Source: Candidatus Wolfebacteria bacterium GW2011_GWE2_44_13
GTDB lineage: Bacteria > Patescibacteria > Paceibacteria > UBA6257 > UBA9933
Length of the DNA stretch: 64,000 bases
Assembly: GCA_001000675.1 (NCBI GenBank)
Contig: LCHW01000002.1
Location: 103,187-167,186 of the forward strand
Reading direction: 5' to 3'
The translations under genes and the position numbers were made by a program. Below the pieces are notes generated by a model, which was given only the letters and a program-made list of their open reading frames with translations, was not told the DNA's origin and did not search any database. Shown here piece after piece: positions 47,697 to 56,472 of this stretch; within the stretch, counting starts at the first letter, position 1; each line of letters opens with the position of its first letter.

Positions 47697-47906
47697 ATGG
47701 AGTTAAAACGTCGAGAAGGTGAGTCGGTAAGTTCGTTCCTTTACCGCTTTTCAAAAAAGATGCAGCAAAGCGGTGTCTTGAAGGAAGCGAAAAAGCGACG
47801 ATCTCGCGCACGCGCCGTCAATAAGAACAAGCGAAGAGTTGGAGCTATCTACCGCGACGAAAAGCGCGTTGAGATAGAAACCGCAAAGAAACTCGGAACA
47901 TTCTAA
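47697..47906 (+). CDS. rpsU: 30S ribosomal protein S21
   Basis: A 69-residue basic helical protein: MELKRREGESVSSFLYRFSKKMQQSGVLKEAKKRR, then a Lys/Arg-rich tail. It matches S21 in the E-x-x-x-SFLRRF-type helix and basic second helix. The 3' side has a terminator. Confidence 0.93.
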   Translation: MELKRREGESVSSFLYRFSKKMQQSGVLKEAKKRRSRARAVNKNKRRVGAIYRDEKRVEIETAKKLGTF

Positions 47907-47924
47907 TAAAAACGTAAGTTTTGT

Positions 47925-47957
47925 AAAATCGACGCTGCTATGGCGTCGATTTTATTT
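47925..47957 (+). terminator. Terminator after rpsU
   Basis: An 11-bp stem (47925-47935 with 47943-47953) and a modest T-rich tail. Confidence 0.75.
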
Positions 47958-48005
47958 ACTGGTATAATGAAAACATCTAATTAATACGCCTAAGGCGATG
48001 AATCT

Positions 48006-48467
48006 ATGACAATAAAAGAACAACTCAACGAAAAAATAAAGGAATCAATGAAAGCGGGGACATCAGAGCGCACAGGAGTATTGCGCATGATCATGACTGC
48101 AATTAAAAACAGGGAGATTGAAAACCGCGGAAAAGGAATCGAAGGCGAAATTTCGGAAGAAGATGTAATCGATATCTTCATGAAGGAAGTGAAGCGACGT
48201 AATGAATCTGCAGAAATGTATGTCACAAACGGACGACAGGAGTTGGCAGATGCTGAACTTTCAGAAATAGTAATTATCAAAGAATTTTTACCGGAGGAGC
48301 TTTCCGCAGAAGAGCTTGAAGCAATTATCGTAGCGGCAATCGCAAAAACCGAAGCAAAGGAAATGAAAGATATGGGAAAGGTTATGGCCGAAATCAACCC
48401 ACAGATTAAAGGCCGCGCAGATTCTCGCACAGTAAGTGAAGTGATTAAGCAGAAGATGGGATTGTAA
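48006..48467 (+). CDS. yqeY: GatB/YqeY domain protein
   Basis: A 153-residue stand-alone YqeY protein, related to the tail domain of GatB/GatE that grips tRNA. It has TIKEQLNEKIKESMKAGTSERTGVLRMIMTAIKNREIE, then RRNESAEMYVTNGRQELADAELSEIVIIKEFLPEELS and DMGKVMAEINPQIKGRADSRTVSEVIK, all family blocks. The cellular role is not firmly known. rpsU-yqeY is a widespread neighbour pair. Confidence 0.94.
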   Translation: MTIKEQLNEKIKESMKAGTSERTGVLRMIMTAIKNREIENRGKGIEGEISEEDVIDIFMKEVKRRNESAEMYVTNGRQELADAELSEIVIIKEFLPEELSAEELEAIIVAAIAKTEAKEMKDMGKVMAEINPQIKGRADSRTVSEVIKQKMGL

Positions 48468-48480
48468 TTTTGAATCCACT

Positions 48481-49413
48481 ATGGAATCACGAGAACGGGG
48501 CCATCAAAATTTTGAGCACGTAGATTATGCAGCGCATGTTGAACGCGTATTGCGTTCGGCTTCACAAGTGCGTCCCGACGAAAACGACTTCGGGGAGTTA
48601 TATAATGAAACGATAATCAGCCGTGATCTTGAAGTAGTTAAGATACTTGAAGGAAAATTTGACGAAAACATTGATCACCTCACCCCGAGCGAAATAAAAC
48701 GAGTGAAGGAGGGGAGAAAGAGGAGTGAAGCACTTGAAGTTATTATAGTTGAGGGCGCAGAACTGCATAACTGGTTCGGTCCAAATGTATTTGCGTCTCG
48801 CACAGGGAAATACGATGACTACAGTGGAATCGACGAGGTGCTTGAGATAGTGCAAGAGGAAGGAGAGCAGGCACATAGCGTAGCACTTGCAATCGACGCT
48901 TCCATGCGTCCTGATTTTTCATCAATACAACGAAAAATAAAGCGGAACGTTGAAAAAGTGCTTGGGCCAAAAAAGCCTCGAGTAAAATATTTTCAGTCGG
49001 CGGTAGATGGATCAAAGAAAAGTCTCACTATGGTATTACCAGTTGTTGTGGGCGTTGAAGGGAAAAATGCAGAAGAATTGATCAATCTCTTTGGCGAGGT
49101 AATACAATTGCGAGAAATTAAAGACAAGACTGAGCAGATAAAGAAGAAGTTAAAAGAAAGGCTCGAAATCATTGCGAATCATCCAGCACAAGTGGTATTT
49201 CTGCAAGAAATAATGGATCAGCTTGATGGTTATATAAGAGTTTTTGCAAAACGAACCGATAAGGATAGCGTCGAATACGGTAAGCGAGCAAAAGAGTTGG
49301 CTAGCGTAATAAGCGATATTATTGATACAAAAGCAGTGATCGATATCGGAAAATATGAAGATGATGGCGTATATCTCACCATCGAGGAAGTAGCCGGAAC
49401 AATGGGGCAATAA
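48481..49413 (+). CDS. Unknown protein, possible nuclease-like fold
   Basis: A 310-residue cytosolic protein starting 13 bases after yqeY. The centre reads EVIIVEGAELHNWFGPNVFASRTGKYDDYSGIDEVLEI...HSVALAIDASM. The order D-x2-E then A-x-D-A-S recalls the metal site of PD-(D/E)XK nucleases, but the match is weak. The C-terminal half contains a helical coiled stretch (LREIKDKTEQIKKKLKERLEII). No membrane segment is seen. The idea of a nuclease is inference only. Confidence 0.6.
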   Translation: MESRERGHQNFEHVDYAAHVERVLRSASQVRPDENDFGELYNETIISRDLEVVKILEGKFDENIDHLTPSEIKRVKEGRKRSEALEVIIVEGAELHNWFGPNVFASRTGKYDDYSGIDEVLEIVQEEGEQAHSVALAIDASMRPDFSSIQRKIKRNVEKVLGPKKPRVKYFQSAVDGSKKSLTMVLPVVVGVEGKNAEELINLFGEVIQLREIKDKTEQIKKKLKERLEIIANHPAQVVFLQEIMDQLDGYIRVFAKRTDKDSVEYGKRAKELASVISDIIDTKAVIDIGKYEDDGVYLTIEEVAGTMGQ

Positions 49414-49414
49414 G

Positions 49415-49443
49415 AAAAGGAGCGCGCAAAGCGCCCCTTTTCT
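49415..49443 (+). terminator. Terminator before ychF
   Basis: A GGAGCGC/GCGCCCC stem with one mismatch (49418-49425 with 49430-49437), then a T-rich run. Confidence 0.7.
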
Positions 49444-49477
49444 TTACACATTACAAAAATCTGCTACAGTAGAGATT

Positions 49478-50482
49478 ATGAAACTATCTATGGGCATTGT
49501 GGGGTTGCCAAACGTAGGCAAATCAACCCTCTTTAAATTATTGACTGATTTAAATATAACGATTGCGAACTATCCATTCGCAACCATCGACCCAAACGTA
49601 GGCGTCGTACCAGTACCCGATGAGCGCTTGCAACAGCTATCCAACTTAACCGGATCTAAAAAGCTTATTCCTGCGGTAGTCGAGTTTTATGATATCGCTG
49701 GATTAGTAAAAGGGGCATCCGCGGGAGAAGGGTTGGGAAACCAATTTCTAACCCATATTCGAGAAACGAACGCAATTGTAGAAGTATTGCGTTGTTTTCC
49801 ATCGACCGAGATTATCCACGTTGAGCAGGGAGTTGATCCGATTCGTGATATGGACATCATTAATACGGAGCTCATCTTAAAAGATCTAGATACGGTAGAT
49901 AAGCGTATTAATAGACTAGAGAGTGAAGCGCGGTCTGATAAAAGTAAAGTCGATGATTTGGCGATTGTGAAAAAGCTTCGCATAGTGCTAGACGAGGGCA
50001 AGTTGGCAAACAGCTTGGACGAAAAAACACTCGCCGAGCCAGCGGTAAAGGAAATGACATTGTTGACCGCAAAGAAGATGATTTATTTGCTCAACGGAGC
50101 GCCTGAACACGTAAGCGAAGAGTTGAAAACAAAAATAAAAGAATCGGGAGCTGATTATGTTATCTACGATTTGCACGATACGCTTGATGTAAACGATTTA
50201 ATTACAAAAGCCTACGAAATACTTGGCTTGATCAGTTACTTCACTACCGGAGAAGAAGAAACACGCGCATGGACAACCCGCAAGGGAGCGAAAGCACCAG
50301 AAGCGGCAGGAGAAATTCATAGCGATTTTGAAAAGAAATTCATTCGAGCTGAAGTAATTGAAACAGGAAAGTTGCTTGAAGCAGGGGGATGGAAAGAAGC
50401 AAAACAAAAAGGATGGATTCGCACCGAGGGCAAGGATTACGTTGTTGTTGATGGGGATGTAATGGTTATCTTGCATTCGTAA
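49478..50482 (+). CDS. ychF: Obg-like ATPase YchF
   Basis: A 334-residue P-loop NTPase that binds ribosomes, with ATP preference. G1 is GLPNVGKST (residues 8-16). The switch region has NYPFATIDPNVG. G3 is YDIAGLVKGASAGEGLGNQFL. The central coiled helix region follows, then the C-terminal TGS domain (SYFTTGEEETRAWTTRKGAKAPEAAGEIHSDFEKKFIRAEVI). It is about 30 residues shorter than E. coli YchF, mainly in the helical part. Confidence 0.96.
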   Translation: MKLSMGIVGLPNVGKSTLFKLLTDLNITIANYPFATIDPNVGVVPVPDERLQQLSNLTGSKKLIPAVVEFYDIAGLVKGASAGEGLGNQFLTHIRETNAIVEVLRCFPSTEIIHVEQGVDPIRDMDIINTELILKDLDTVDKRINRLESEARSDKSKVDDLAIVKKLRIVLDEGKLANSLDEKTLAEPAVKEMTLLTAKKMIYLLNGAPEHVSEELKTKIKESGADYVIYDLHDTLDVNDLITKAYEILGLISYFTTGEEETRAWTTRKGAKAPEAAGEIHSDFEKKFIRAEVIETGKLLEAGGWKEAKQKGWIRTEGKDYVVVDGDVMVILHS

Positions 50483-50487
50483 TAATA

Positions 50488-50516
50488 AAAAATACCGCAT
50501 ATGCGGTATTTTTTAT
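50488..50516 (+). terminator. Terminator after ychF
   Basis: An 11-bp stem (50490-50500 with 50501-50511) followed by a T run. Confidence 0.8.
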
Positions 50517-50533
50517 GGTACAATAAATGCATT

Positions 50534-52420
50534 ATGGAACAGTTTGTAAAAAAGAAAAACCTTGCTTTGAGCTTGCCAAGAGGATTTACGCTTGTCGAAC
50601 TTCTTATAGTTATGGGAATCTTAACAATTTTAGCAACGACAAGTGTAGTTGTGTTTAATCCGCTTGAATATAATCGACAATCGCGAGACACGAAACGCAT
50701 CGGAGATCTGGAAGCAATCCAAGGGGCAATAGAAACGGCAAGAATTAGCAGCCCGAATATTTCATTAGGTACGTCAACGAACACAGTCTATGTTTCTTTA
50801 CCAGATGCGACGCTTGTTGGGAATGCGACATCTACGTGTGGAGGAGTCGCGGGTATGCCGGCGCTTCCGTCTGGGTGGCAGTATCAGTGTGTTTCCACTG
50901 CAAATGTTACAAAGATCAATGGAACTGGTTGGCTCCCTATTAACTTCGATTCACTTCCTGTAAAATCTCCGTTAACAAAACTCCCTATGGATCCGAAGAA
51001 CGAAACGGCGGATCGTTATTTTTATACCTATATTCCGCAAGGGGGATTAACCGCAAAGTTGGAATCGCAAAAAAATATTGACAGTATCGGCGCAAAAGAC
51101 GGAGGAATTGATAATATGTTGTATGAAATAGGAAAAGCTCCAAATCCGATTGCGCTTGCAATGCCGCCAACGATGGTAACAAATGCAGCGACTTTAATGA
51201 CACAAACCACGACAAGATTAAATGGAACAGTAAATCCAAATGGCAGCGCAACAAACGCATGGTTCCGTTATGCAACAACGAATCCAGGAAGTTGTAATAA
51301 TACATTCGGAACATCGACAATAGCACAAGCGAAAGGAAGCGGATCTGCTGCAAGTGCCTACACACAGGATATCACAGGGTTGTCTGCAAATACGACTTAC
51401 TACTATTGTGGTATTGGTCAAAATGGAGGAGGGCTAGGATATGGAGTCGTGCAGTCGTTTACAACAAATCGTTGGGCACGATTGCTCCCCGGGGGGAGTA
51501 TTCCAGCAGCCCGATCTTCGCACACAGCCGTTTGGGACACGAACCAAGATGTATTGAGAGTGTTTGGCGGGTATACGTCTACCGGTTATATTGCGAATGA
51601 TATGCAGGTGTACAGCCCGACGACCAATGCATGGTCGGCGACCACAACTCCACTATCGGGTCGTTACGGACATGCCGCTGCATGGGATCCGACTGGTAGT
51701 CGAATGTTCATATTTGGTGGATATGCCAGCGAGGGGAGTTTAACTTACAAAAACGACCTATGGCGATATACGGGAGGCGTATGGACGCAGCTATTGCCAT
51801 CTGGAACAGCGCCATACGTAAGAACGAACCACTCGGCGGTATGGGATGATGCCCAAGATAAACTGTATATTTATGGAGGTTCCTCAACAACAACGCAGTA
51901 CCTAGGAGATCTTTGGACATACAATGCAGGTCCAAACAGCTGGACAAAGTTAGTACCATCGGGAACGCCTCCGTGTGCACGAAACAATCACGACGCGGTA
52001 TGGGACCCAGTACGAAGTCGCTTGTATATTTTTGGAGGGAGCGGAGAAACTCCGTGTACGGGATATATGAACGACCTATGGGCATATGACGTAGCAACTA
52101 ATGCATGGATTAATCTTGGGCCAACAGGCACGAAACCGGCGGGGCGTGTGGGGGCGAAAAGTGCTTGGAATGCATCGAGAGACGCCGCATATTTTTACGG
52201 AGGGATGCTTTCTGGAATTTCATACAACGCAGAGGTTTGGCAATATGCACCGGCGACAAACGCGTGGACGCAAATAACGACGACGGGTATGTTCCCTATG
52301 CTACCAGGGGGAACGTATCAGTCTGGGTTGGGTTGGAGGGATTTGATTGACGGGTTCTACATATTTGGTGGATATGCGGGGTCGTATTATAATCAGACTT
52401 GGATGTGGAAGGCTCAATAA
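50534..52420 (+). CDS. Prepilin-anchored Kelch-repeat surface protein
   Basis: A 628-residue protein. The type IV prepilin N-terminus has Gly17/Phe18 cleavage and Glu22 at +5 (RGFTLVELLIVMGILTILATTSVVVF), and a pilin-like domain to about residue 215. A fibronectin-like segment follows (TRLNGTVNPNGSATNAWFRY... GLSANTTYYYCGIGQN). Then come six Kelch blades with the pattern P-x-x-R-x-x-H-x-A-V-W-D...LYIFGG...NDLWxYxxxTNxWTxL. Kelch propellers usually bind proteins or sugars, so this looks like a pilus-borne adhesin or sensor. ATG 50534 is chosen; the open frame upstream crosses the ychF terminator. Confidence 0.88.
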   Translation: MEQFVKKKNLALSLPRGFTLVELLIVMGILTILATTSVVVFNPLEYNRQSRDTKRIGDLEAIQGAIETARISSPNISLGTSTNTVYVSLPDATLVGNATSTCGGVAGMPALPSGWQYQCVSTANVTKINGTGWLPINFDSLPVKSPLTKLPMDPKNETADRYFYTYIPQGGLTAKLESQKNIDSIGAKDGGIDNMLYEIGKAPNPIALAMPPTMVTNAATLMTQTTTRLNGTVNPNGSATNAWFRYATTNPGSCNNTFGTSTIAQAKGSGSAASAYTQDITGLSANTTYYYCGIGQNGGGLGYGVVQSFTTNRWARLLPGGSIPAARSSHTAVWDTNQDVLRVFGGYTSTGYIANDMQVYSPTTNAWSATTTPLSGRYGHAAAWDPTGSRMFIFGGYASEGSLTYKNDLWRYTGGVWTQLLPSGTAPYVRTNHSAVWDDAQDKLYIYGGSSTTTQYLGDLWTYNAGPNSWTKLVPSGTPPCARNNHDAVWDPVRSRLYIFGGSGETPCTGYMNDLWAYDVATNAWINLGPTGTKPAGRVGAKSAWNASRDAAYFYGGMLSGISYNAEVWQYAPATNAWTQITTTGMFPMLPGGTYQSGLGWRDLIDGFYIFGGYAGSYYNQTWMWKAQ

Positions 52421-52429
52421 GATAAAGAC

Positions 52430-52458
52430 AGAAAGAGGCGCGTTGTGCCTCTTTCTGG
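52430..52458 (+). terminator. Terminator after the Kelch-prepilin gene
   Basis: A 10-bp stem (52430-52439 with 52447-52456) of CAGAAAGAGGC type; only a weak T run, so confidence is moderate. Confidence 0.6.
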
Positions 52459-52471
52459 TATACTATACATC

Positions 52472-53341
52472 ATGAAAACATTGCGTGAATACATAGAAGA
52501 TGCAAAAGAGCGAAAGGTGGCGATTGGCCACTTTAATATTTCCGACATTGCGGGGTTGAAGGGTATTTTTGAGGCGGCAAAGGAGTTGGATCTTCCCGTC
52601 ATCATCGGACTCTCCGAAGGGGAGCGCGAAGCAGTGGGCACCAAAAATGCAGCCGACTTGGTTAAGAACTTGCGCGAACAATACGATTATCCGATTTTTT
52701 TAAATGCCGACCACACGCATTCATTTGAAAAAATACAGGAAGCGGTCTTAGCAGGATTCGACGCAGTATTGTTTGATGCAGGTAAGCTTTCGTTGGAAGA
52801 AAATATTGAGAAAACAAAAGAAGTAGTCGCATGGGTAAGGAAAACGCGCCCAGAGGTGCTCATAGAGGCAGAGCTTGGGTACATTGGGAGCAGCTCTACA
52901 ATCATGAGCGAAGTTCCTGAGGGAGCAGCGGTAAACAAAGAAGATTTGACGAGCCCTGAAATAGCAGCGCGATTCGTAAAAGAAACAGGGGTTGATTTAC
53001 TTGCACCGGCTGTAGGAAATTTACACGGTATGTTCAAGAATGCACCAAATCCAGATCTCGACATTGAACGCATTGCGTTGTTGCGAGATGCAACTGGAGT
53101 TCCAATGGTATTACACGGTGGCTCGGGCATTAAGGACGTAGATTTTACGGCCGCGATACAAAACGGTATTGCAATTGTGCATATTAATACGGAGATTCGG
53201 TTGGCATGGCGTAAAGGTATGGAAAAAGCACTCGTAGAAAAGCCGGACGAGGTGACGCCATATAAGCTACTGCTCGATTCCGTGAGTGAAGTGAGGGAAG
53301 TAGTGAAGGAGCGCCTCGCATTATTCAATAATATGATATAA
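52472..53341 (+). CDS. fba: Fructose-bisphosphate aldolase, class II
   Basis: Zinc-dependent aldolase of glycolysis; 289 residues. It has AIGHFNISDIAGLKGIFEAA, FLNADHTHSFEKIQEAVLAGFDAVLFDAG with the zinc His and catalytic Asp, LIEAELGYIGSS, DLLAPAVGNLHGMF, MVLHGGSGI with the second zinc His, and IVHINTEIRLAW. All are class II signatures. ATG 52472 is preferred; the upstream open frame lies in the terminator. The response regulator gene begins 7 bases after the stop. Confidence 0.95.
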   Translation: MKTLREYIEDAKERKVAIGHFNISDIAGLKGIFEAAKELDLPVIIGLSEGEREAVGTKNAADLVKNLREQYDYPIFLNADHTHSFEKIQEAVLAGFDAVLFDAGKLSLEENIEKTKEVVAWVRKTRPEVLIEAELGYIGSSSTIMSEVPEGAAVNKEDLTSPEIAARFVKETGVDLLAPAVGNLHGMFKNAPNPDLDIERIALLRDATGVPMVLHGGSGIKDVDFTAAIQNGIAIVHINTEIRLAWRKGMEKALVEKPDEVTPYKLLLDSVSEVREVVKERLALFNNMI

Positions 53342-53348
53342 TAAAAGC

Positions 53349-53741
53349 ATGAGTACCGTACCAAGGATTCTAATGGTTGATGATGATGTTGACTTAGCAT
53401 CGATTATTTCGATGAAATTGCAGACAGAAGGGTTTGATATTAAAACAGTCAGTAATCCTGACGTGGCGTTAGAGACTGTAAAGGAATTTAAGCCCGATTT
53501 AATATTACTCGACATCAACATGCCAGAAATGAATGGTACGGAATATTTGATCGAATTGCGTGATCTTCCAGACACAAAGAAAGTGAAAGTCATTTTCTTT
53601 ACAAGCATGAGTAACCCATGGCCGATATTTAAAAATCGTGACGCCGTTGCAAAAGATTTAGGGGCGATAGATTTTATGGAAAAGGGGACTGACCTTGACC
53701 TAGTCGTTAAAAAAATACGAGAAACGTTGATGAGTGAATAA
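53349..53741 (+). CDS. Single-domain response regulator, intact receiver
   Basis: A 130-residue CheY-like protein. ILMVDDDVDL gives the acidic pocket (Asp11-13). Asp55 in LILLDINMPEMNG is the phosphoacceptor. VIFFTSMS holds the Thr/Ser and IDFMEKG the Lys. No output domain is present, so it acts by protein contact. In contrast to the four pseudo-receivers at the left end, every catalytic residue is present. It sits 7 bases after fba and 75 bases before the operon whose last gene is a histidine kinase, its likely partner. Confidence 0.95.
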   Translation: MSTVPRILMVDDDVDLASIISMKLQTEGFDIKTVSNPDVALETVKEFKPDLILLDINMPEMNGTEYLIELRDLPDTKKVKVIFFTSMSNPWPIFKNRDAVAKDLGAIDFMEKGTDLDLVVKKIRETLMSE

Positions 53742-53751
53742 GGAGTATATT

Positions 53752-53782
53752 ACGGAGGGCGCATATGCGCCCTCCGTTTTGT
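53752..53782 (+). terminator. Terminator after the response regulator
   Basis: A perfect 13-bp palindromic stem (53752-53764 with 53765-53777) followed by TTTTGTAT. Confidence 0.75.
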
Positions 53783-53815
53783 ATAAAGTCTATAATCGTC
53801 TATAATGGGGGCAAT

Positions 53816-55351
53816 ATGACAGCGAAAAAAGACTATTCGGCAGAGCAGATAATAAAATTCTTTTCTGAAAAAGACAGTAAGTGGTGGGAAAAGGAAGGGC
53901 AAGCGCGCGCACTCGCGCTATTTCACGATGCTGCGGTTCGTGTTCCGGCATACAAAGATTTTCTTAAGAAGAACAAGATTAATCACACGAAGATAACAAC
54001 GTGGGAAGATTTTCAATCGGTTCCACTAACAAGTAAAAAGGATTACTTAAAAAAATATCCGTTGGAACAGCTTTGCTGGGATGGAAATTTGAATAAACCA
54101 CTTGTGTTTACGGCTACTTCCGGTTCTACGGGAGAGCCGTTTTATTTTCCTCGGACGGAAGGAGTAGATAAAAATGCCGCAATTATTCACGAGTTTTTTT
54201 TACTTAACAATACTTATAATACTAAAAAACCGACGCTAGTCATTGTTGCTTTTGGGATGGGTATTTGGATTGGAGGGTTAATAACGTATAAAGCGTTTGA
54301 AATCGCCGCACAACGTGCAGGGTACCCAGTTTCAATAATCACTCCGGGGCTAAATAAAAAAGAAGTGCTCAATGCGCTTGAAAAGATTGCTCCAAACTAT
54401 GGGCAAGTAATTTTGGCGGGATATCCACCGATGGTAAAAGACATTATTGATGAAGGGATTGCGCAGGGGATTGATTTTAAAAAGCTGAATATGCGACTCG
54501 TGACTGCGGCGGAAGCATATACGGAAAACTTCAGGGACTATCTTATAGAAAAAACAGGCATTAAAAATTTGTTCCATGATGTTATGAGTATTTATGGTTC
54601 AGCAGACATCGGCGCAATGGCATTTGAAACGCCAACAGCTATTCTTATGCGAAGATTAGCCATGAGGAAAAGAGAGCTTTTTGAGAATATTTTTTCAGAA
54701 ATTAAAAAAACGCCAACATTAGTGCAATATAATCCATTGCAGATACTGTTCGAGGCTCCAAAAGGAGAAGTAGTCCTTACGGGAGATAGTGCTATTCCAT
54801 TAATCCGATACGCCATTGGAGATAATGGAGGTGTGGCAGGATACGATGCATTAGTAGGGCGCGTGGAGAAGGAGGGTATTGATTGGGGGAAAGAGGTGAA
54901 AAAAGCAAAAATAGGTTCAACACAAAAACTTCCGTTTGTGTATGTGTATGAGCGAAATGATTTTTCGACCACCTTGTATGGCTTACAAATTTATCCGGAA
55001 ACAATCAGAGAGGCGTTACTAAAAGATTGCCTTAATAATCATGTGACGGGGAAGTTTTCCATGGCGACTTCATTTGATGGCGAGCAAAATCAATATTTAG
55101 AAATAAATATTGAGCTCAAGAAGGGAATTACAGTAGACAAAAATGGAGCGGTTGTATGTAAAGAAGGAGAAGAGGATTTAATGCAAACAGTAACAAAAGA
55201 AATAACAGAATTTTTAAAAGCAAAGAATGCTGAGTTCAATGAGCTTTCAAAAAATCTAAAAGAACGGGCAACGCCGAAGATCGTGCTGTGGCCGGCGGAA
55301 CACCCAACACATTTTAAGCCAGGAACAAAACAAAAATGGATACAAAAATAA
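53816..55351 (+). CDS. Adenylate-forming ligase of the PaaK / F390 synthetase type
   Basis: A 511-residue protein that should activate a carboxylate or phenolic group as an AMP ester. Motif A3 is FTATSGSTGEPFYFPRTE. A5 is SIYGSADIGAMAFE. A7/A8 is EVVLTGDSAIPLIRYAIGDNGG. A C-terminal subdomain ends HFKPGTKQKWIQK with Lys residues. It resembles phenylacetate-CoA ligase or coenzyme F390 synthetase more than acetyl-CoA synthetase. First gene of a four-gene operon; the next gene starts inside its last codons (16-base overlap). The substrate is unknown. Confidence 0.85.
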   Translation: MTAKKDYSAEQIIKFFSEKDSKWWEKEGQARALALFHDAAVRVPAYKDFLKKNKINHTKITTWEDFQSVPLTSKKDYLKKYPLEQLCWDGNLNKPLVFTATSGSTGEPFYFPRTEGVDKNAAIIHEFFLLNNTYNTKKPTLVIVAFGMGIWIGGLITYKAFEIAAQRAGYPVSIITPGLNKKEVLNALEKIAPNYGQVILAGYPPMVKDIIDEGIAQGIDFKKLNMRLVTAAEAYTENFRDYLIEKTGIKNLFHDVMSIYGSADIGAMAFETPTAILMRRLAMRKRELFENIFSEIKKTPTLVQYNPLQILFEAPKGEVVLTGDSAIPLIRYAIGDNGGVAGYDALVGRVEKEGIDWGKEVKKAKIGSTQKLPFVYVYERNDFSTTLYGLQIYPETIREALLKDCLNNHVTGKFSMATSFDGEQNQYLEINIELKKGITVDKNGAVVCKEGEEDLMQTVTKEITEFLKAKNAEFNELSKNLKERATPKIVLWPAEHPTHFKPGTKQKWIQK

Positions 55352-56472
55352 AACCAATACAGTGGAATAAGAGCGAAGGCAGTCTCGAGGAATTTAAAAA
55401 GCGATTAGAAATTCGTGAAATTATTGATGCGTACGATGCATTGCTTGATGAGTTGTTTCAGGTGCGTAATCCGAAATATAAATTTATTCCTGAACATAAA
55501 GAGGATTGCGCGGCGTTTAAAGAAGAATATCTCGCAGGGGTGTCTATGGAAGAACATGGGGAGTGGTTTTATTTCCCGTATACAAAAAATGTAATTCATT
55601 ATTTGCCAGATGAAGTGCATCAGGAATTGCGCACAGCACGTAACAAAAATCTTATTACAAAAGAAGAGCAGGAAAAATTCTATAACTACACAGTTGCAAT
55701 CGCGGGCTTGAGTGTAGGGAGCCATCCGGCACTTGCTATTGCAACGATGGGAGGTGCAAAAAAAATAAAGATAGCAGATGCGGATGAAGTATCTGGGCCA
55801 AACCTGAATCGATTGCGCTACGATTGTTCAACACTCGGGAAGAACAAGGCGCATTTGGTGGCAAGTCATATTTTTCAATTAAATCCATATGGCGAAGTTG
55901 AAATATATGATAATGGCGTGACTGCGGAAAATATGGATGCATTCTTAAGCGGAGCCGACGTTGTTATCGAAGAAGTAGACTTTTTGCCGATGAAAATTAT
56001 GTTGCGTGAGGCGGCAAGAAAGAAGGGAATACCGCTTATCATGGCAACGGACAATGGAGACGGAGTTATCGTTGATGTGGAGCGATATGATATCGATCCA
56101 GCATTGCAATTGTTCAATGGCGCCGCAGGAGATATTTCAATGGAAACGCTCAAAACAATGACGCCAACTGATTTGCCAAAGCTCGCAACACAGATTGCGG
56201 GTCCGTATATGGTGGTCCCGCGTATGCAGCAGTCTATTTTAGAGGTGGGCAAGACGCTCTATTCATGGCCACAGCTGGGCGATGCTGCGATATTGTGTGG
56301 GCCAGTGATTGCATATTTAGTGAAGCGACTTGCGCTAAGACAGAAGGTAAATTCAGGGAAATTCGATGTAAGCTTGGATGCCATCTTGGACCCCGATTAC
56401 CACACGGAAGAGGCAAAGGCAAAAAGGGAAGCAGAAATAAAAGAAGTGCATAAGGTAATAGGATTTGAATAA
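55336..56472 (+). CDS. E1-like (ThiF/MoeB-type) adenylyltransferase
   Basis: A 378-residue protein. About 115 N-terminal residues have no recognised domain. Then a Rossmann fold follows with VAIAGLSVGSHPALAIATMGG (about 120-140), ADADEVSGPNLNRLRYD with the conserved Asn and Arg, and VVIEEVDFLPMKIMLREAARKKGIPLIMATDNGDG. Such enzymes adenylate a C-terminal carboxylate of a small protein or peptide. The two CxxC zinc pairs of MoeB or ThiF are not seen, nor an obvious ubiquitin-like partner. It overlaps genes on both sides, so it is translationally coupled. Confidence 0.88.
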   Translation: MDTKIKPIQWNKSEGSLEEFKKRLEIREIIDAYDALLDELFQVRNPKYKFIPEHKEDCAAFKEEYLAGVSMEEHGEWFYFPYTKNVIHYLPDEVHQELRTARNKNLITKEEQEKFYNYTVAIAGLSVGSHPALAIATMGGAKKIKIADADEVSGPNLNRLRYDCSTLGKNKAHLVASHIFQLNPYGEVEIYDNGVTAENMDAFLSGADVVIEEVDFLPMKIMLREAARKKGIPLIMATDNGDGVIVDVERYDIDPALQLFNGAAGDISMETLKTMTPTDLPKLATQIAGPYMVVPRMQQSILEVGKTLYSWPQLGDAAILCGPVIAYLVKRLALRQKVNSGKFDVSLDAILDPDYHTEEAKAKREAEIKEVHKVIGFE

